DNA of 51,583 nt from Clostridia bacterium (GTDB taxonomy: Bacteria > Bacillota > Clostridia > Christensenellales > Aristaeellaceae), in the NCBI GenBank assembly GCA_030530315.1, contig JAUMVG010000018.1, positions 1 through 51,583 of the forward strand. Direction: 5' to 3'. This document shows, piece by piece, positions 24,545 through 33,131 of the stretch. Under the pieces are notes generated by a model. That model did not search any database. It saw nothing but the letters and a program-made list of their open reading frames with translations, and had not been told where the DNA came from. The position numbers were made by a program, and so were the translations under genes. How positions within the stretch are numbered: the first letter of the stretch is position 1; every line of letters begins with the position of its first letter.

Positions 24545-25915
24545 ATGAACATCATCATCGTCGGCAACGGCAAGGTGGGCTACACGCTGGCCCAGTACCT
24601 GTCCAAGGACGGCCACGACATCACCATACTGGACAAGAGCAAGCCCGCGCTGAACCGGGCCAGCGAGACGCTGGACGTGATGTGCGTACAGGGCAACGGC
24701 GCCAACGTCAAGACCCTGATCGAGGCCGGCGTGGAAACGGCGGACGTCATCATCGCCGTCACCGGCAACGACGAGCTGAACATGGTGTGCTGTCTGGCGG
24801 CCAAGCAGCTGGGCGCCCAGTATTCCATCGCCCGCATCCGGGACCCGGAGTACACCGAGAGCCTGACGCTTCTGCAGAAGAAGCTGGACATCGACCAGGT
24901 GATCAACCCGGAACGCGCCACGGCCCAGGAGATCTCCCGCCTGCTGCGCTTCCCCTTCGCCATCAACATCGAGAGCTTCGCCCATGGCCGGGTGGAGATG
25001 GTCGAGTTCCGCACCGAGGACCGTGACGCCATCCTCAACACGCCCCTGTCCCGGCTGCACAGCCGCTATCCCCGCATCCAGTTCACGGCGGTGCAGCGCA
25101 ACGGCAGCGCCTTCATCCCGGACGGCTCCAGCGTGCTGCTGCCCGGCGACCGGGTGTACGCCACCGGCGACCGGGAGTCGGTCACCAAGTTCTTCAAGCA
25201 GCTGGGTAAGGACACCCAGCGCCTGAAATCCGCCCTGCTCATCGGCGGCGGCCACATCTCCTACTACCTGGCCAGGATCATCGCCGGCATGGGCGTCTAC
25301 CTGCGCATGATCGAGATCGACGAGAAGAAGTGCCTGCGCCTGGCGGACCAGCTGGACGGCGTGATGATCATCAACGCCGACGGCACCGACCAGGAGGTGC
25401 TGGAGTCCGAGAACGTGGGCGACTGCGGCGCTCTGATCTGCCTGACCAACCGCGACGAGGAGAACCTGATCACCGGCCTGTACGGCGCGCGCCGCGGCGT
25501 GAAGAAGGTCATCGTCAAGGTCAACCGCCTGAACGCCATGGACGTGATGGAGGACCTGGGCATCGACTGCGCCGTCAGCCCGAAGCTGACCACCGCCAAC
25601 GCCATCCTGCGCTCGGTGCGCGCGCTGAACAACAGCCGCGACTCCGTGGTGGAGAAGGTCTACGGCATGCTGGGCGGCCAGGTCGAGGCCTATGAGTTCA
25701 CCGCCCTGGAGGGCGCCGCCTACCTGAACATCCCGCTGAACCAGCTGAACATCCGCAAGGGCATCCTGGTCTCCGTGCTGGTGCGGGAGCGCAAGTGCAT
25801 CATCCCCTTCGGCGGCGACCACATCGAGGCGGGCGACACCGTCATACTCATCGCAAAATCCGGCACCGTCGTGAACCTCGAGGATGCCTTTGACCTTTCG
25901 GAGATCAGAAGATGA
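24545..25915 (+). CDS. trkA: Trk system potassium transporter NAD-binding subunit TrkA
   Basis: A 456-aa peripheral cytoplasmic subunit that gates the TrkH channel. Two RCK-N Rossmann halves are visible: MNIIIVGNGKVGYTLAQYL at the N-terminus and ALLIGGGHISYYLARII near residue 230, each followed by an RCK-C domain. Typical segments: DVIIAVTGNDELNMVCC near 75 and ALICLTNRDEENLITGL near 298. The Shine-Dalgarno AAGAGGTG lies just before the ATG at 24545. The stop codon overlaps the trkH start (ATGA), so the two are coupled. Confidence 0.96.
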   Translation: MNIIIVGNGKVGYTLAQYLSKDGHDITILDKSKPALNRASETLDVMCVQGNGANVKTLIEAGVETADVIIAVTGNDELNMVCCLAAKQLGAQYSIARIRDPEYTESLTLLQKKLDIDQVINPERATAQEISRLLRFPFAINIESFAHGRVEMVEFRTEDRDAILNTPLSRLHSRYPRIQFTAVQRNGSAFIPDGSSVLLPGDRVYATGDRESVTKFFKQLGKDTQRLKSALLIGGGHISYYLARIIAGMGVYLRMIEIDEKKCLRLADQLDGVMIINADGTDQEVLESENVGDCGALICLTNRDEENLITGLYGARRGVKKVIVKVNRLNAMDVMEDLGIDCAVSPKLTTANAILRSVRALNNSRDSVVEKVYGMLGGQVEAYEFTALEGAAYLNIPLNQLNIRKGILVSVLVRERKCIIPFGGDHIEAGDTVILIAKSGTVVNLEDAFDLSEIRR

Positions 25916-27354
25916 ACAAGCGATTGATCCTGCACCTGGTGGGCAACGTGGTGCGCGTGTGCGGCGCGCTGATGGCGCTGCCGCTGATCGTGTCGCTGCT
26001 GCTGCGCAGCGGAGACGCCCTGGCCCTGCTGGTTTCCATGCTCATCGCCCTGGCGGTGGGCACGGCCCTTTCCCTGGTCCAGCCCCGGCGGGACACCCTG
26101 CGCGCCCGCGAGGGCTTCGCCATCGTCGCCTTCAGTTGGATCGTGGTCTCCTTCCTGGGGGGCCTGCCCTTCTACTTCAGCGGCTACGTGCCCTCGCTGG
26201 TGGACTGCTTCTTTGAAACCGTGTCCGGCTTCACCACCACCGGAGCGACGATCCTCACCGACGTGGAGGCCCTGCCCAAGGGCCTGCTGTTCTGGCGCAG
26301 CTTCACCCACTGGGCGGGCGGCATGGGCGTGCTGGTGCTCTCCCTGGCGCTGATCCCCAAGATGGGCGCGCGCTCCATCCACCTGATGCGGGCGGAATCC
26401 CCCGGCCCCTCCACCGACAAGCTGGTGCCCCGGGTGGCCAACAACGCCAAGATCCTCTACGGCATCTACGTGGGCCTGTCCGTGCTGATGGTCCTGGCCC
26501 TGCTGCTGTGCCGCATGAACCTGTACGACGCGCTGGTGCACATGTTCGGCGCAGCGGGCACCGGCGGCTTCGGCACCTACGGCGACAGCATCGCCCACTT
26601 CAACAGCGCCGCCGTGGACATCGTCATCGGCGTGTTCATGGCGCTGTTCGGCGTCAACTTCTCGCTGTACTACTTCCTGCTGCACCGCAACTGGAAGGCC
26701 GCCCTCGGCAACAGCGAGCTGCGCTGCTACGTGGGCATACTGCTGGGCGTCACCGGCATCGTGGCCCTCAACATCATGCCTCTGTACAACGGCAGCTTCT
26801 TCACCGCGCTGCGCTACAGCTTCTTCCAGGCCTCCTCCATCATGACCACCACCGGCTACGCCACGGCGGACTTCGACCTGTGGCCCCAGCTGAGCCGCAC
26901 GCTGCTGGTCATACTGATGTTCATCGGCGCCAGCGCCGGCTCCACCGGCGGCGGCATCAAGGTGGTGCGCGTTCAGCTGCTGCTCAAGAGCATGGTCCGC
27001 GACATCCGCCGCACCGTGCACCCCAAGTCCGTCAACACCGTCAAGCTGGACGGCCACACCGTGGACGAGGGCATCCTCAGCGGCGTGGAGGGCTTCTTCT
27101 TCGCCTACATGCTGATCCTGCTGCTGGCGACGGTCATCGTCTCCCTGGACGGCTTCTCCTTCGAGACCAACTTCACCGCCGTGGTGGCCACGCTGTCCAA
27201 CATCGGCCCCGGCCTGGGCATGGTGGGCCCCACCGGCAACTTCTCCGCCTTCAGCGACCTGAGCAAGCTGGTGCTGAGCATGTGCATGCTCATCGGCAGG
27301 CTGGAGATCTTCCCCATCCTGATGCTCTTCGCCCCCAGCGCGTGGAAGCGGTAA
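25912..27354 (+). CDS. trkH: Trk system potassium uptake protein TrkH
   Basis: A 480-aa membrane protein with the four pore-loop repeats of the TrkH/KtrB superfamily. The filter-like segments are SGFTTTGATIL near residue 107, GTGGFGTYGDS near 218, MTTTGYATADF near 312 and LSNIGPGLGMVGPTGNFS near 430; about ten hydrophobic helices surround them. It carries K+ (with Na+ or H+) into the cell, gated by TrkA. Its ATG overlaps the trkA stop codon by 4 nt. A terminator-type hairpin follows at 27378-27423. Confidence 0.96.
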   Translation: MNKRLILHLVGNVVRVCGALMALPLIVSLLLRSGDALALLVSMLIALAVGTALSLVQPRRDTLRAREGFAIVAFSWIVVSFLGGLPFYFSGYVPSLVDCFFETVSGFTTTGATILTDVEALPKGLLFWRSFTHWAGGMGVLVLSLALIPKMGARSIHLMRAESPGPSTDKLVPRVANNAKILYGIYVGLSVLMVLALLLCRMNLYDALVHMFGAAGTGGFGTYGDSIAHFNSAAVDIVIGVFMALFGVNFSLYYFLLHRNWKAALGNSELRCYVGILLGVTGIVALNIMPLYNGSFFTALRYSFFQASSIMTTTGYATADFDLWPQLSRTLLVILMFIGASAGSTGGGIKVVRVQLLLKSMVRDIRRTVHPKSVNTVKLDGHTVDEGILSGVEGFFFAYMLILLLATVIVSLDGFSFETNFTAVVATLSNIGPGLGMVGPTGNFSAFSDLSKLVLSMCMLIGRLEIFPILMLFAPSAWKR

Positions 27355-27377
27355 ATGGAAAACCCACATAATAAGTC

Positions 27378-27423
27378 GAACCTGTCCGCTCGAAAGGCTC
27401 TTGCCTCTCCTGCGGGCAGGTTC
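27378..27423 (+). terminator. Terminator of trkAH
   Basis: GAACCTGTCCGC pairs with GCGGGCAGGTTC (one G-T pair), followed by ATTTTCCTTT. It begins 24 nt after the trkH stop codon. Confidence 0.75.
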
Positions 27424-27454
27424 ATTTTCCTTTACCTTGGTTATTTTGCGAAGG

Positions 27455-27781
27455 TTATCTAAGCGTCACGCTTTCCGCCATAAACATCGGCAGCGTTATG
27501 GTCTCTCCAAAGATACTCTCATAGGACGTCAGCCCTTTGAATTGACCCGACACTTTTACATTATCATCTTCAAGAATGCGATTCTCCGCTTTCTGTCTCA
27601 GATAGAGTACATATACAATATCATCGTACCCAGAGCGTGTTGCTACCCTTAACTCTGTGTAAGTCAAGTCGCCAACTTTCTCTTCCAATACTTGAAGCAC
27701 TTTCCCAGAAAACTCATAGTATTCTCCCTCATAAGCATCAGGGTCTCTCGAAAGTGCTTTGAAATCCAGCTTTTGGTTCAT
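27455..27781 (-). pseudogene. N-truncated gene remnant with a C-terminal OB-like domain
   Basis: About 108 residues that start abruptly at LDFKALSRDPDAYEGEYYEF and continue SGKVLQVLEE, TELRVATRSGYDDIVYVLY, LEDDNVKVSGQFKGL and a hydrophobic end. This pattern (xxLxRDPDxYxGxxxxFxGKVxQV...ATxxGYDDxVYV) is the C-terminal small beta domain of many Firmicutes lipoproteins and zinc-ribbon membrane proteins. The frame runs on to 27829, but those 16 residues look unrelated, there is no Shine-Dalgarno, and the usual N-terminal part is absent. Base composition is far more AT-rich than its neighbours. I infer that the 5' end was lost at the hairpin element starting at 27824. Confidence 0.6.
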
Positions 27782-27823
27782 CACGGAAAGTTGTGGGATT
27801 GACAGAAACGAGGTAGACAAAAG

Positions 27824-27884
27824 GAGCATGAAAGACTTCTAATTGTAGTTGCCACACAAACAAGGAAGAAGTCAGGACATGCTC
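27824..27884. mobile_element. Hairpin scar at the truncation point
   Basis: GAGCATG...GACTTCT (27824-27840) pairs with AGAAGTC...CATGCTC (27867-27884), leaving a 3-4 nt internal bulge and a 26-nt loop. The 12-nt sequence GTAGACAAAAGG occurs just to its left (27813-27824) and again at 27950-27961. It looks like the end of an insertion element or a small non-autonomous one, but I cannot name a family. Confidence 0.4.
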
Positions 27885-27983
27885 CGAGAAGAGAATATCG
27901 CAATAGCTCTCCAGATGAATTTGAGAAAGAATACAGTAAAAACCAGAACGTAGACAAAAGGCAAAAATAACAGAGGTAATCAG

Positions 27984-28015
27984 AAAAAGTCGGGGGGTTC
28001 GAATCCCGACTTTTT
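27984..28015 (+). terminator. Hairpin with T-run containing a tRNA T-loop-like motif
   Basis: AAAAAGTCGGG pairs with CCCGACTTTTT (11 bp) around GGGTTCGAAT, followed by more T. The GGTTCGAATCC inside equals the T-arm consensus of tRNA genes, so this may be a remnant of an element integrated at a tRNA end; only three pairs of a T-stem can form, so it is not a tRNA. Confidence 0.5.
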
Positions 28016-28378
28016 TCATTTTCTCGACCATAAATTTTCAGTTTTTCAAACGGTTGTACATTAAAATATCTCTGTTATTTGGACATGGGGGTTCGAATAG
28101 GGTGCAGCTGTTCACGTGGGTTGTGACATCAGCTTTGGATATCGCTCCCCCGACTTTTGTGGGCTGGTGACGGCAAGCCACCTTTTCAAGGCCAATCCGG
28201 GATTTATTCATTTTGCACCAGTTTTTCAATGATGGTGACGCCGGCTTCGATCTGCCGACTACACGCCTTTTCTCCGTGCCTGTTCGCACCACGAATTCAT
28301 CAATCGTGGGAGTACGAAATGAGCCTGGTGCTATAACAATGTCCAAGTTAATGGCATGAGCGAGAGGTGAACGCGGGA
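28016..28378. repeat. AT-rich gap with diverged ~130-nt repeat (copy B)
   Basis: No gene found. About 28130-28260 is the partner of the repeat near 3050-3180 (see that entry). A second GGGGTTCGAATAGGG motif is at about 28087-28101. Confidence 0.5.
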
Positions 28379-29923
28379 TTACCGCCCCTTCCTCAGCTCC
28401 CGGTTGCGCTGATACAGCGCCTCGTAGGCTTCGGCGCGCTCCGGCTCTGGACGATAGACGTTAAACCGCCGCACGCCCATGTGCGCATGGGCTTCCGCCA
28501 GGGTGGGATGAATGCCCGCGGCAACCGCGGCGTGGATGGCCGCGCCCAGCGCGGGGCCCTCCGCCATGTCCCCCACGGCGATCTCGCAATGCAGCAAGTT
28601 GGCGTACTGTCTCATCAGCAGCGGGTTCTTCTGCGCCATGCCCCCGGTCGCCACCACCCGCTTCACCGGCAGGCCCGCGCCTTCACAGAGCTCCAGGATC
28701 GCCCGGGTGCCGCACACGATGCCCTGCAGCAGGCCCAGGTAGAGGTCCTCCGGGCGGGTGGCCAGGGTCAGCCCCGAGATCCGGCCCGTCAGCTTCAGGT
28801 CGCAAGGCGCGGAGCGGCTGCCGTTCCACCAGTCCGCCACGGACACCCCGCAGCGCCAGGGCTCCCGCACGCGCTCGCACAGCACCTGGTGCACGCTGAC
28901 ATTTCGGTCCTCCGCCTCCCGGGCGACCTGGGCCGGCACGGCGTTGCGCACATACCATTCGAGCATGTCGCCGGCGCAGTTCTGGCCGGCCTCGATGCCG
29001 TAGAGCCCCGGCGCCATGCCGTCGTGGACGATGCCGCAGATACCCCCGATCTCCCGCAGGGCCCCGGCCTGGATGCACACAACGTTGGAGGTGCCGACGA
29101 TCAGGGCGACATCCCCCTCGCCGAAGGCCCCCAGGGCGGACATGCCCGTGTGGGCGTCGATGGCCCCGCAGGCCACCGCCACCGGCTGCTCGAGTCCGAG
29201 CCGCTTCATCCAGGCATCGCAGAGCGTGCCGGCTCTCTCTCCCGGCCGCAGCCGCGTGCCGCGCATCAAATGGGCGTATTCCCCGGCGAAGCCCGGACGC
29301 AGCGCGTCCAGATAGCGCGCCTCCGAGAACCCCAGGTCGTCGAACCACAGTCCCTTGTAGCCCAGCGAGCCCACCGCCCGCGTGAGCCGCCCCGTGAGGC
29401 GGAGGGTCATATACTCGCTCATATCCAGGGCCAGGTCCGTCTCCCGGTAGAGCTCCGGCGCTTTGTCCCGCATCTCCAGCAGCTTCGGCAGCGACCACTC
29501 CGAGGAGATGACGCCGCCCGTGCGCCCCAAGAAGGGCATGTCCATGGCCCGGGCCAGCGCCTGCGCTTCGTCCGCCTGGGGCTGGGCCGCGTGCCGCTTC
29601 CACAGCTTGACCTGGGCCTGCTCCGCGCTCTCAAAGCCCGGGACGCGGCAGAGGACCCGCCCGTCCCCCGCCAGGGGCACGAGGGTCAGAGACGTGGCGT
29701 CCACGCAGATGCCCGCGATGCTCCGCCGGTACTCCGGTGCTGCCATGGCCTCCAGCAGCGCCGCGAGGGCGTCGTCATAGTCCCCGATGTCCGCGAGGTC
29801 CCCCGGCATCACGCCATGGGGATACCGCACCGCCGCGGAGCGCAGGACCGTGCCCGTCTCCGCGTCCGCCAGCAGCGCCCTCGCCTCCCGGGTTCCGAAA
29901 TCGACGCCGATGACCGTCTTCAT
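28379..29923 (-). CDS. Ribulokinase-like FGGY carbohydrate kinase
   Basis: A 514-aa FGGY kinase. The N-terminal phosphate loop GVDFGTREARALLAD, the AraB-like segments VKLWKRHAAQPQADE near residue 128 and GGVISSEWSLPKLLEM near 160, the YGIEAGQNCAGDMLEWYVRN region near 310 and the C-terminal ATP site VVATGGMAQKNPLLM near 425 place it nearest to L-ribulokinase (L-ribulose -> L-ribulose-5-phosphate). No araA or araD is in the window, so another ketose or polyol is possible. It is the last gene of the glycan operon, 49 nt after an oxidoreductase gene; GGGGGG lies just before the ATG at 29923. Confidence 0.85.
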   Translation of the reverse strand: MKTVIGVDFGTREARALLADAETGTVLRSAAVRYPHGVMPGDLADIGDYDDALAALLEAMAAPEYRRSIAGICVDATSLTLVPLAGDGRVLCRVPGFESAEQAQVKLWKRHAAQPQADEAQALARAMDMPFLGRTGGVISSEWSLPKLLEMRDKAPELYRETDLALDMSEYMTLRLTGRLTRAVGSLGYKGLWFDDLGFSEARYLDALRPGFAGEYAHLMRGTRLRPGERAGTLCDAWMKRLGLEQPVAVACGAIDAHTGMSALGAFGEGDVALIVGTSNVVCIQAGALREIGGICGIVHDGMAPGLYGIEAGQNCAGDMLEWYVRNAVPAQVAREAEDRNVSVHQVLCERVREPWRCGVSVADWWNGSRSAPCDLKLTGRISGLTLATRPEDLYLGLLQGIVCGTRAILELCEGAGLPVKRVVATGGMAQKNPLLMRQYANLLHCEIAVGDMAEGPALGAAIHAAVAAGIHPTLAEAHAHMGVRRFNVYRPEPERAEAYEALYQRNRELRKGR

Positions 29924-29972
29924 GTCGATCCCCCCAATTCGCCGCTTTGCGCCATAAAGCGTATATCCAAGT

Positions 29973-31229
29973 TCAGTACATCTCCACAGATTCGCCGCCG
30001 TTCAGCCGCGAGCGCTCCGCCGCCAGCGCCACCAGGTGGCTCTCCACGGAGCGATCGATGGACGAAAGCCTGCCGCCGGGGACCTCTTTGCCCTGGAGCA
30101 GCGCGATGAAGTCCTTCATCAGCCGGGCGTCGCCGCCACCGTGCCCGCTGAAATCCTCCGTCTGCGCGCGCAGGTCGATCACCTCGTCCGGCTGTCCGTA
30201 GCGCATCACGCGGATGGTCTGGGCGTCCATGTCCCCGAAGAGCTCGCCCATCGTGCCGCCGATGCGGATCAGCCGGCCCTCGTGGGCGGTGAAGGCGGTC
30301 ATGGTCAGGCTGGCCGTCGCGCCGTCCTCCAGCTCCAGGTTCACCACCTGGTGGTCCACCACATCGTTGTCACAGCGGTAGACGCAGCGGCCATAGGGAC
30401 CGTCGCGCAGCGCCGCCAGCAGCTTTTCCTCGGTGGGTTCAAAGGCCACCACGTTCTGGGGCCAGCCATTCCCGGATTCGCGGAAGCGGCCGAGGTAGTA
30501 GTCCACCGCGTTGAAGGGACACCCCTCGACGGCGCAGTCCACGCAGCGCTCGGCGCTGCCCGCCGGGGACTTGTCCCGCCGGAACAGGTACAGCCCGCCG
30601 AAGGAGGAAACCCGCTTGCAGCGCTTGCCGGTAAGCCACAGCAGGATGTCCAGGTCGTGGCAACACTTGGCCAGGATCATGCAGCAGGATTCCTCGCTGT
30701 TGCGCCAGTTGCCCCGCACGAAGGAGTGGGCCTGGTGCCAGTAGCACACCCGCTCGAAGGCGGCCACATTCACGGTGTCGCCGATGACGCCCTCGTCGAT
30801 CAGCTTTTTCAGCGTCTGGAAGAACACGGTGTAGCGCAGCACGTGGCACACCACCACCCTGCGCCCCAGCCGCGCGGCGAGCTCGGCGAGCGCCTCGCAC
30901 TCCTCGGCGGTGGTGGAGGCGGGCTTTTCCAGCAGCAGGTCATAGCCCTTCAAAAGCGCGGCCCTGGCATGCCCGAAGTGACTGCGGTCCTGGGTGCAGA
31001 TCAGCATGGCGTCCGCCAGCCTGGGCTGATCGAGCATCTCCTCCACCGTGGCGTAGCAGGCACCCTCCCCGATGCCGGTCAGGCGCCTCATGCCCGCCAG
31101 CTTCTCGGGGTCCTGGTCCGCCGCCGCAACCACGCGCGCCGACTCGGGCATGTCCGCGATCAGGCGGGCGTAGACCAGCTGTCCACGGGAACCGCAGCCC
31201 GCGACGGCAATGGTAATCGGTCTGTCCAT
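29973..31229 (-). CDS. Gfo/Idh/MocA oxidoreductase with a Cys-rich insertion
   Basis: A 418-aa member of the family, longer than the usual ~350. The Rossmann loop is VAGCGSRGQLVYARLI and the EKP motif is LLEKPASTT near residue 98. An insertion near 232-245 reads CVDCAVEGCPFNA, three closely spaced cysteines as in a subgroup that reads CxxCxxxxxCPY and may bind metal. SFVRGNWRN and CCHDLDILLW follow the family pattern for the sugar site. It probably oxidises or epimerises a sugar released by the GH20 and GH38 enzymes. GGGAGG lies upstream of the ATG at 31229; the gap to the GH20 gene is 37 nt. Confidence 0.88.
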   Translation of the reverse strand: MDRPITIAVAGCGSRGQLVYARLIADMPESARVVAAADQDPEKLAGMRRLTGIGEGACYATVEEMLDQPRLADAMLICTQDRSHFGHARAALLKGYDLLLEKPASTTAEECEALAELAARLGRRVVVCHVLRYTVFFQTLKKLIDEGVIGDTVNVAAFERVCYWHQAHSFVRGNWRNSEESCCMILAKCCHDLDILLWLTGKRCKRVSSFGGLYLFRRDKSPAGSAERCVDCAVEGCPFNAVDYYLGRFRESGNGWPQNVVAFEPTEEKLLAALRDGPYGRCVYRCDNDVVDHQVVNLELEDGATASLTMTAFTAHEGRLIRIGGTMGELFGDMDAQTIRVMRYGQPDEVIDLRAQTEDFSGHGGGDARLMKDFIALLQGKEVPGGRLSSIDRSVESHLVALAAERSRLNGGESVEMY

Positions 31230-31266
31230 GGTTCATCCTCCCTCGCAATGCGTCGTTGGTTATCAA

Positions 31267-33075
31267 TCAGCAGAAGCCCGTCGTGGCCGCCGGCGTGACC
31301 AGCCGATAGTGGAAATCCCCCCTGTAGCGCTCGCAGGGCAGCGGCGTCTCGTCCAACTCGGGGATGGTTTCGAGTTCGCCGGCCAGGTAGCGCTCAAGCT
31401 CGTCCCGGACATCCGCCAGCCGCGCCAGCGCCCCGCCGTAGCGCAGGCAGAGCACCTCCCAGCCGTTGCGCCGATAGTCCCGTTCCCAGAGGGCGCGGTG
31501 ACTGCGCATCAGCGCGTCGCAGGCGTCGATCATCGCGGGCAGGTGCGCCTGAACCGCCTCACGGAGCCACTCCCGGTCGCCGGCCAGGTATTTGGCACGG
31601 ACGTCCCGCACCCATTCCCCCTTCAACGCCGCGAAGCGGAACACGTCCCGGGCATAGCGGCACTCTATGAGACCGCCATACCCTTCGAGGACCGCCTCGG
31701 CCCGGCGAAAGCGATCGATCGCCGCGTCCAGCCCTTCCTCGCAGGGCGGCAGCAGCGGATAGAGCGGGTCGCACCACACCAGGCCCTTGCCGGTGCGGGT
31801 GTCCCGCCAGTCGGGATAGAATTCGCCCATGGCCCGGTGGGCCGATGCCGGCACACCGGTGAGCGCCTCGCCCAGGCGGTCACTCTCCGCTTCCCCGCAG
31901 GGCTCGCCCAGCCAGCAGGCCTCCGAGAGCAGCGGCAGCTGGTTGAGCGCCAGGAAGGCATCGGTCTCGTTGCCGTCATCGCCCCAGATCGTGGCGAGCA
32001 CGGTGTCCACCTCCCGCCTCAGACAGGCCCGCAGGGCGGGGCGGAAGGTAGCCTCCGTGCGCTTGCAGTGGGGCAGGAAGCCGGACCAGGCCCACAGCCC
32101 GCCGGCGAAGATGGACCGCCCCAGGTTGTCGTGGGCGCGGAGCATCCGCTCGTAGAAGGTCTCGTCGTCGTGGTAGTAGTCCCAATAGCACTGCACGGCC
32201 ACGTGCGGCTCCCCCGCCGCGCCCCGGGGAATCTCGGCCTCAGGGTCATAGTAGTCCCGTCGCTTCGAGCAGAGACGGAAGAACATGTCGCTCCACATGA
32301 TGGGCTCGAAATCGTACTTCCGGCAGATGGACGCCACGCGGTCCAGGTGGCGGCGCATCAGCGCCACGCGATCGCAGGGGCCGTGCAGGTCCAGGTAGCG
32401 GCCCAGTCCCACGTCGTGGGCCTCGTCCATGCCGATGTGTATGCGCTTGCTGCGCACACAGTCCCGCATCGTACGGACGGCGCTTTCAATATAATCGTAG
32501 ACCGCCTCGCTGTCCGCCAGCAGAATGTCCTCCCGGTCCCGAAGCGGGGCGGCGGCATCCCATTGCAGGAACTGGGCGCAGTGTCCCAGGGTCTGGATGC
32601 AGGGCATCAGCTCCATGTCGTAGCCCGCGGCGTAGTCGTCCAGCGCCCGGTATTCCTCCCGGGTAAAGCGACCCCTGAGATAGCCGTGGTAGGGCTGCTC
32701 CGGAATCTCATAGGTGTCCTCGGTGTAGAGCAGCAGCAGGTTCAGGCCCAGCATCGCCATCTGGTCGATCAGGCGCTTCGCGGCCTCCAGCGTGACCACG
32801 GCGTTCCTGGAGCACTCCAGCATGACGCCGCTGGACGGGATGTGCCGCTCCTGGCGCAGCCGGAGCGACGGCCTGCCCTCCCGAAGGGCAAGTCCCAGCA
32901 GGAACAGCCCCCGCGCCAGCGCGCATCGGTCCGGCGCGATGATGCGCGCCTGACCCGATTCGTATTCCACGACCAGTGCGCCGCCCTCCGCACATTCGAT
33001 GTCCTTCGGTAGCTCCACGCCGAGGCGTTTGGCTGCCACCGCCCCGATGCGGCGAACATCCTCCGCTGAGAACAT
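31267..33075 (-). CDS. GH20-type beta-N-acetylhexosaminidase-like glycosidase
   Basis: A 602-aa protein without a signal peptide, so cytoplasmic. A short N-terminal alpha/beta domain (residues ~1-75) precedes a TIM barrel that opens with IPSSGVMLECSRNAVV and has LLLYTEDTYEIPEQPYHGYL near 133, MPCIQTLGHCAQF near 175 and the acid pair in KRIHIGMDEAHDVG near 231 (the family HxGxDE motif). GH20 enzymes use substrate-assisted catalysis to release terminal GlcNAc or GalNAc. It lies 56 nt after the GH38 gene and shares its operon, fitting the trimming of an imported N-glycan-like oligosaccharide. Exact specificity is not readable. Confidence 0.83.
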   Translation of the reverse strand: MFSAEDVRRIGAVAAKRLGVELPKDIECAEGGALVVEYESGQARIIAPDRCALARGLFLLGLALREGRPSLRLRQERHIPSSGVMLECSRNAVVTLEAAKRLIDQMAMLGLNLLLLYTEDTYEIPEQPYHGYLRGRFTREEYRALDDYAAGYDMELMPCIQTLGHCAQFLQWDAAAPLRDREDILLADSEAVYDYIESAVRTMRDCVRSKRIHIGMDEAHDVGLGRYLDLHGPCDRVALMRRHLDRVASICRKYDFEPIMWSDMFFRLCSKRRDYYDPEAEIPRGAAGEPHVAVQCYWDYYHDDETFYERMLRAHDNLGRSIFAGGLWAWSGFLPHCKRTEATFRPALRACLRREVDTVLATIWGDDGNETDAFLALNQLPLLSEACWLGEPCGEAESDRLGEALTGVPASAHRAMGEFYPDWRDTRTGKGLVWCDPLYPLLPPCEEGLDAAIDRFRRAEAVLEGYGGLIECRYARDVFRFAALKGEWVRDVRAKYLAGDREWLREAVQAHLPAMIDACDALMRSHRALWERDYRRNGWEVLCLRYGGALARLADVRDELERYLAGELETIPELDETPLPCERYRGDFHYRLVTPAATTGFC

Positions 33076-33131
33076 GCATCATCCCTCCTCTGTCCGACTC
33101 CCGGCTCATCCCGGGAGCTTCCCTCATTTCA

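Noticed and set aside
27990-28012. tRNA gene suggested by GGTTCGAATCC
   Set aside because: Only three T-stem pairs form, no acceptor, D-arm or anticodon arm can be folded in the preceding 90 nt, and a T-run follows; better read as a terminator or integration scar.
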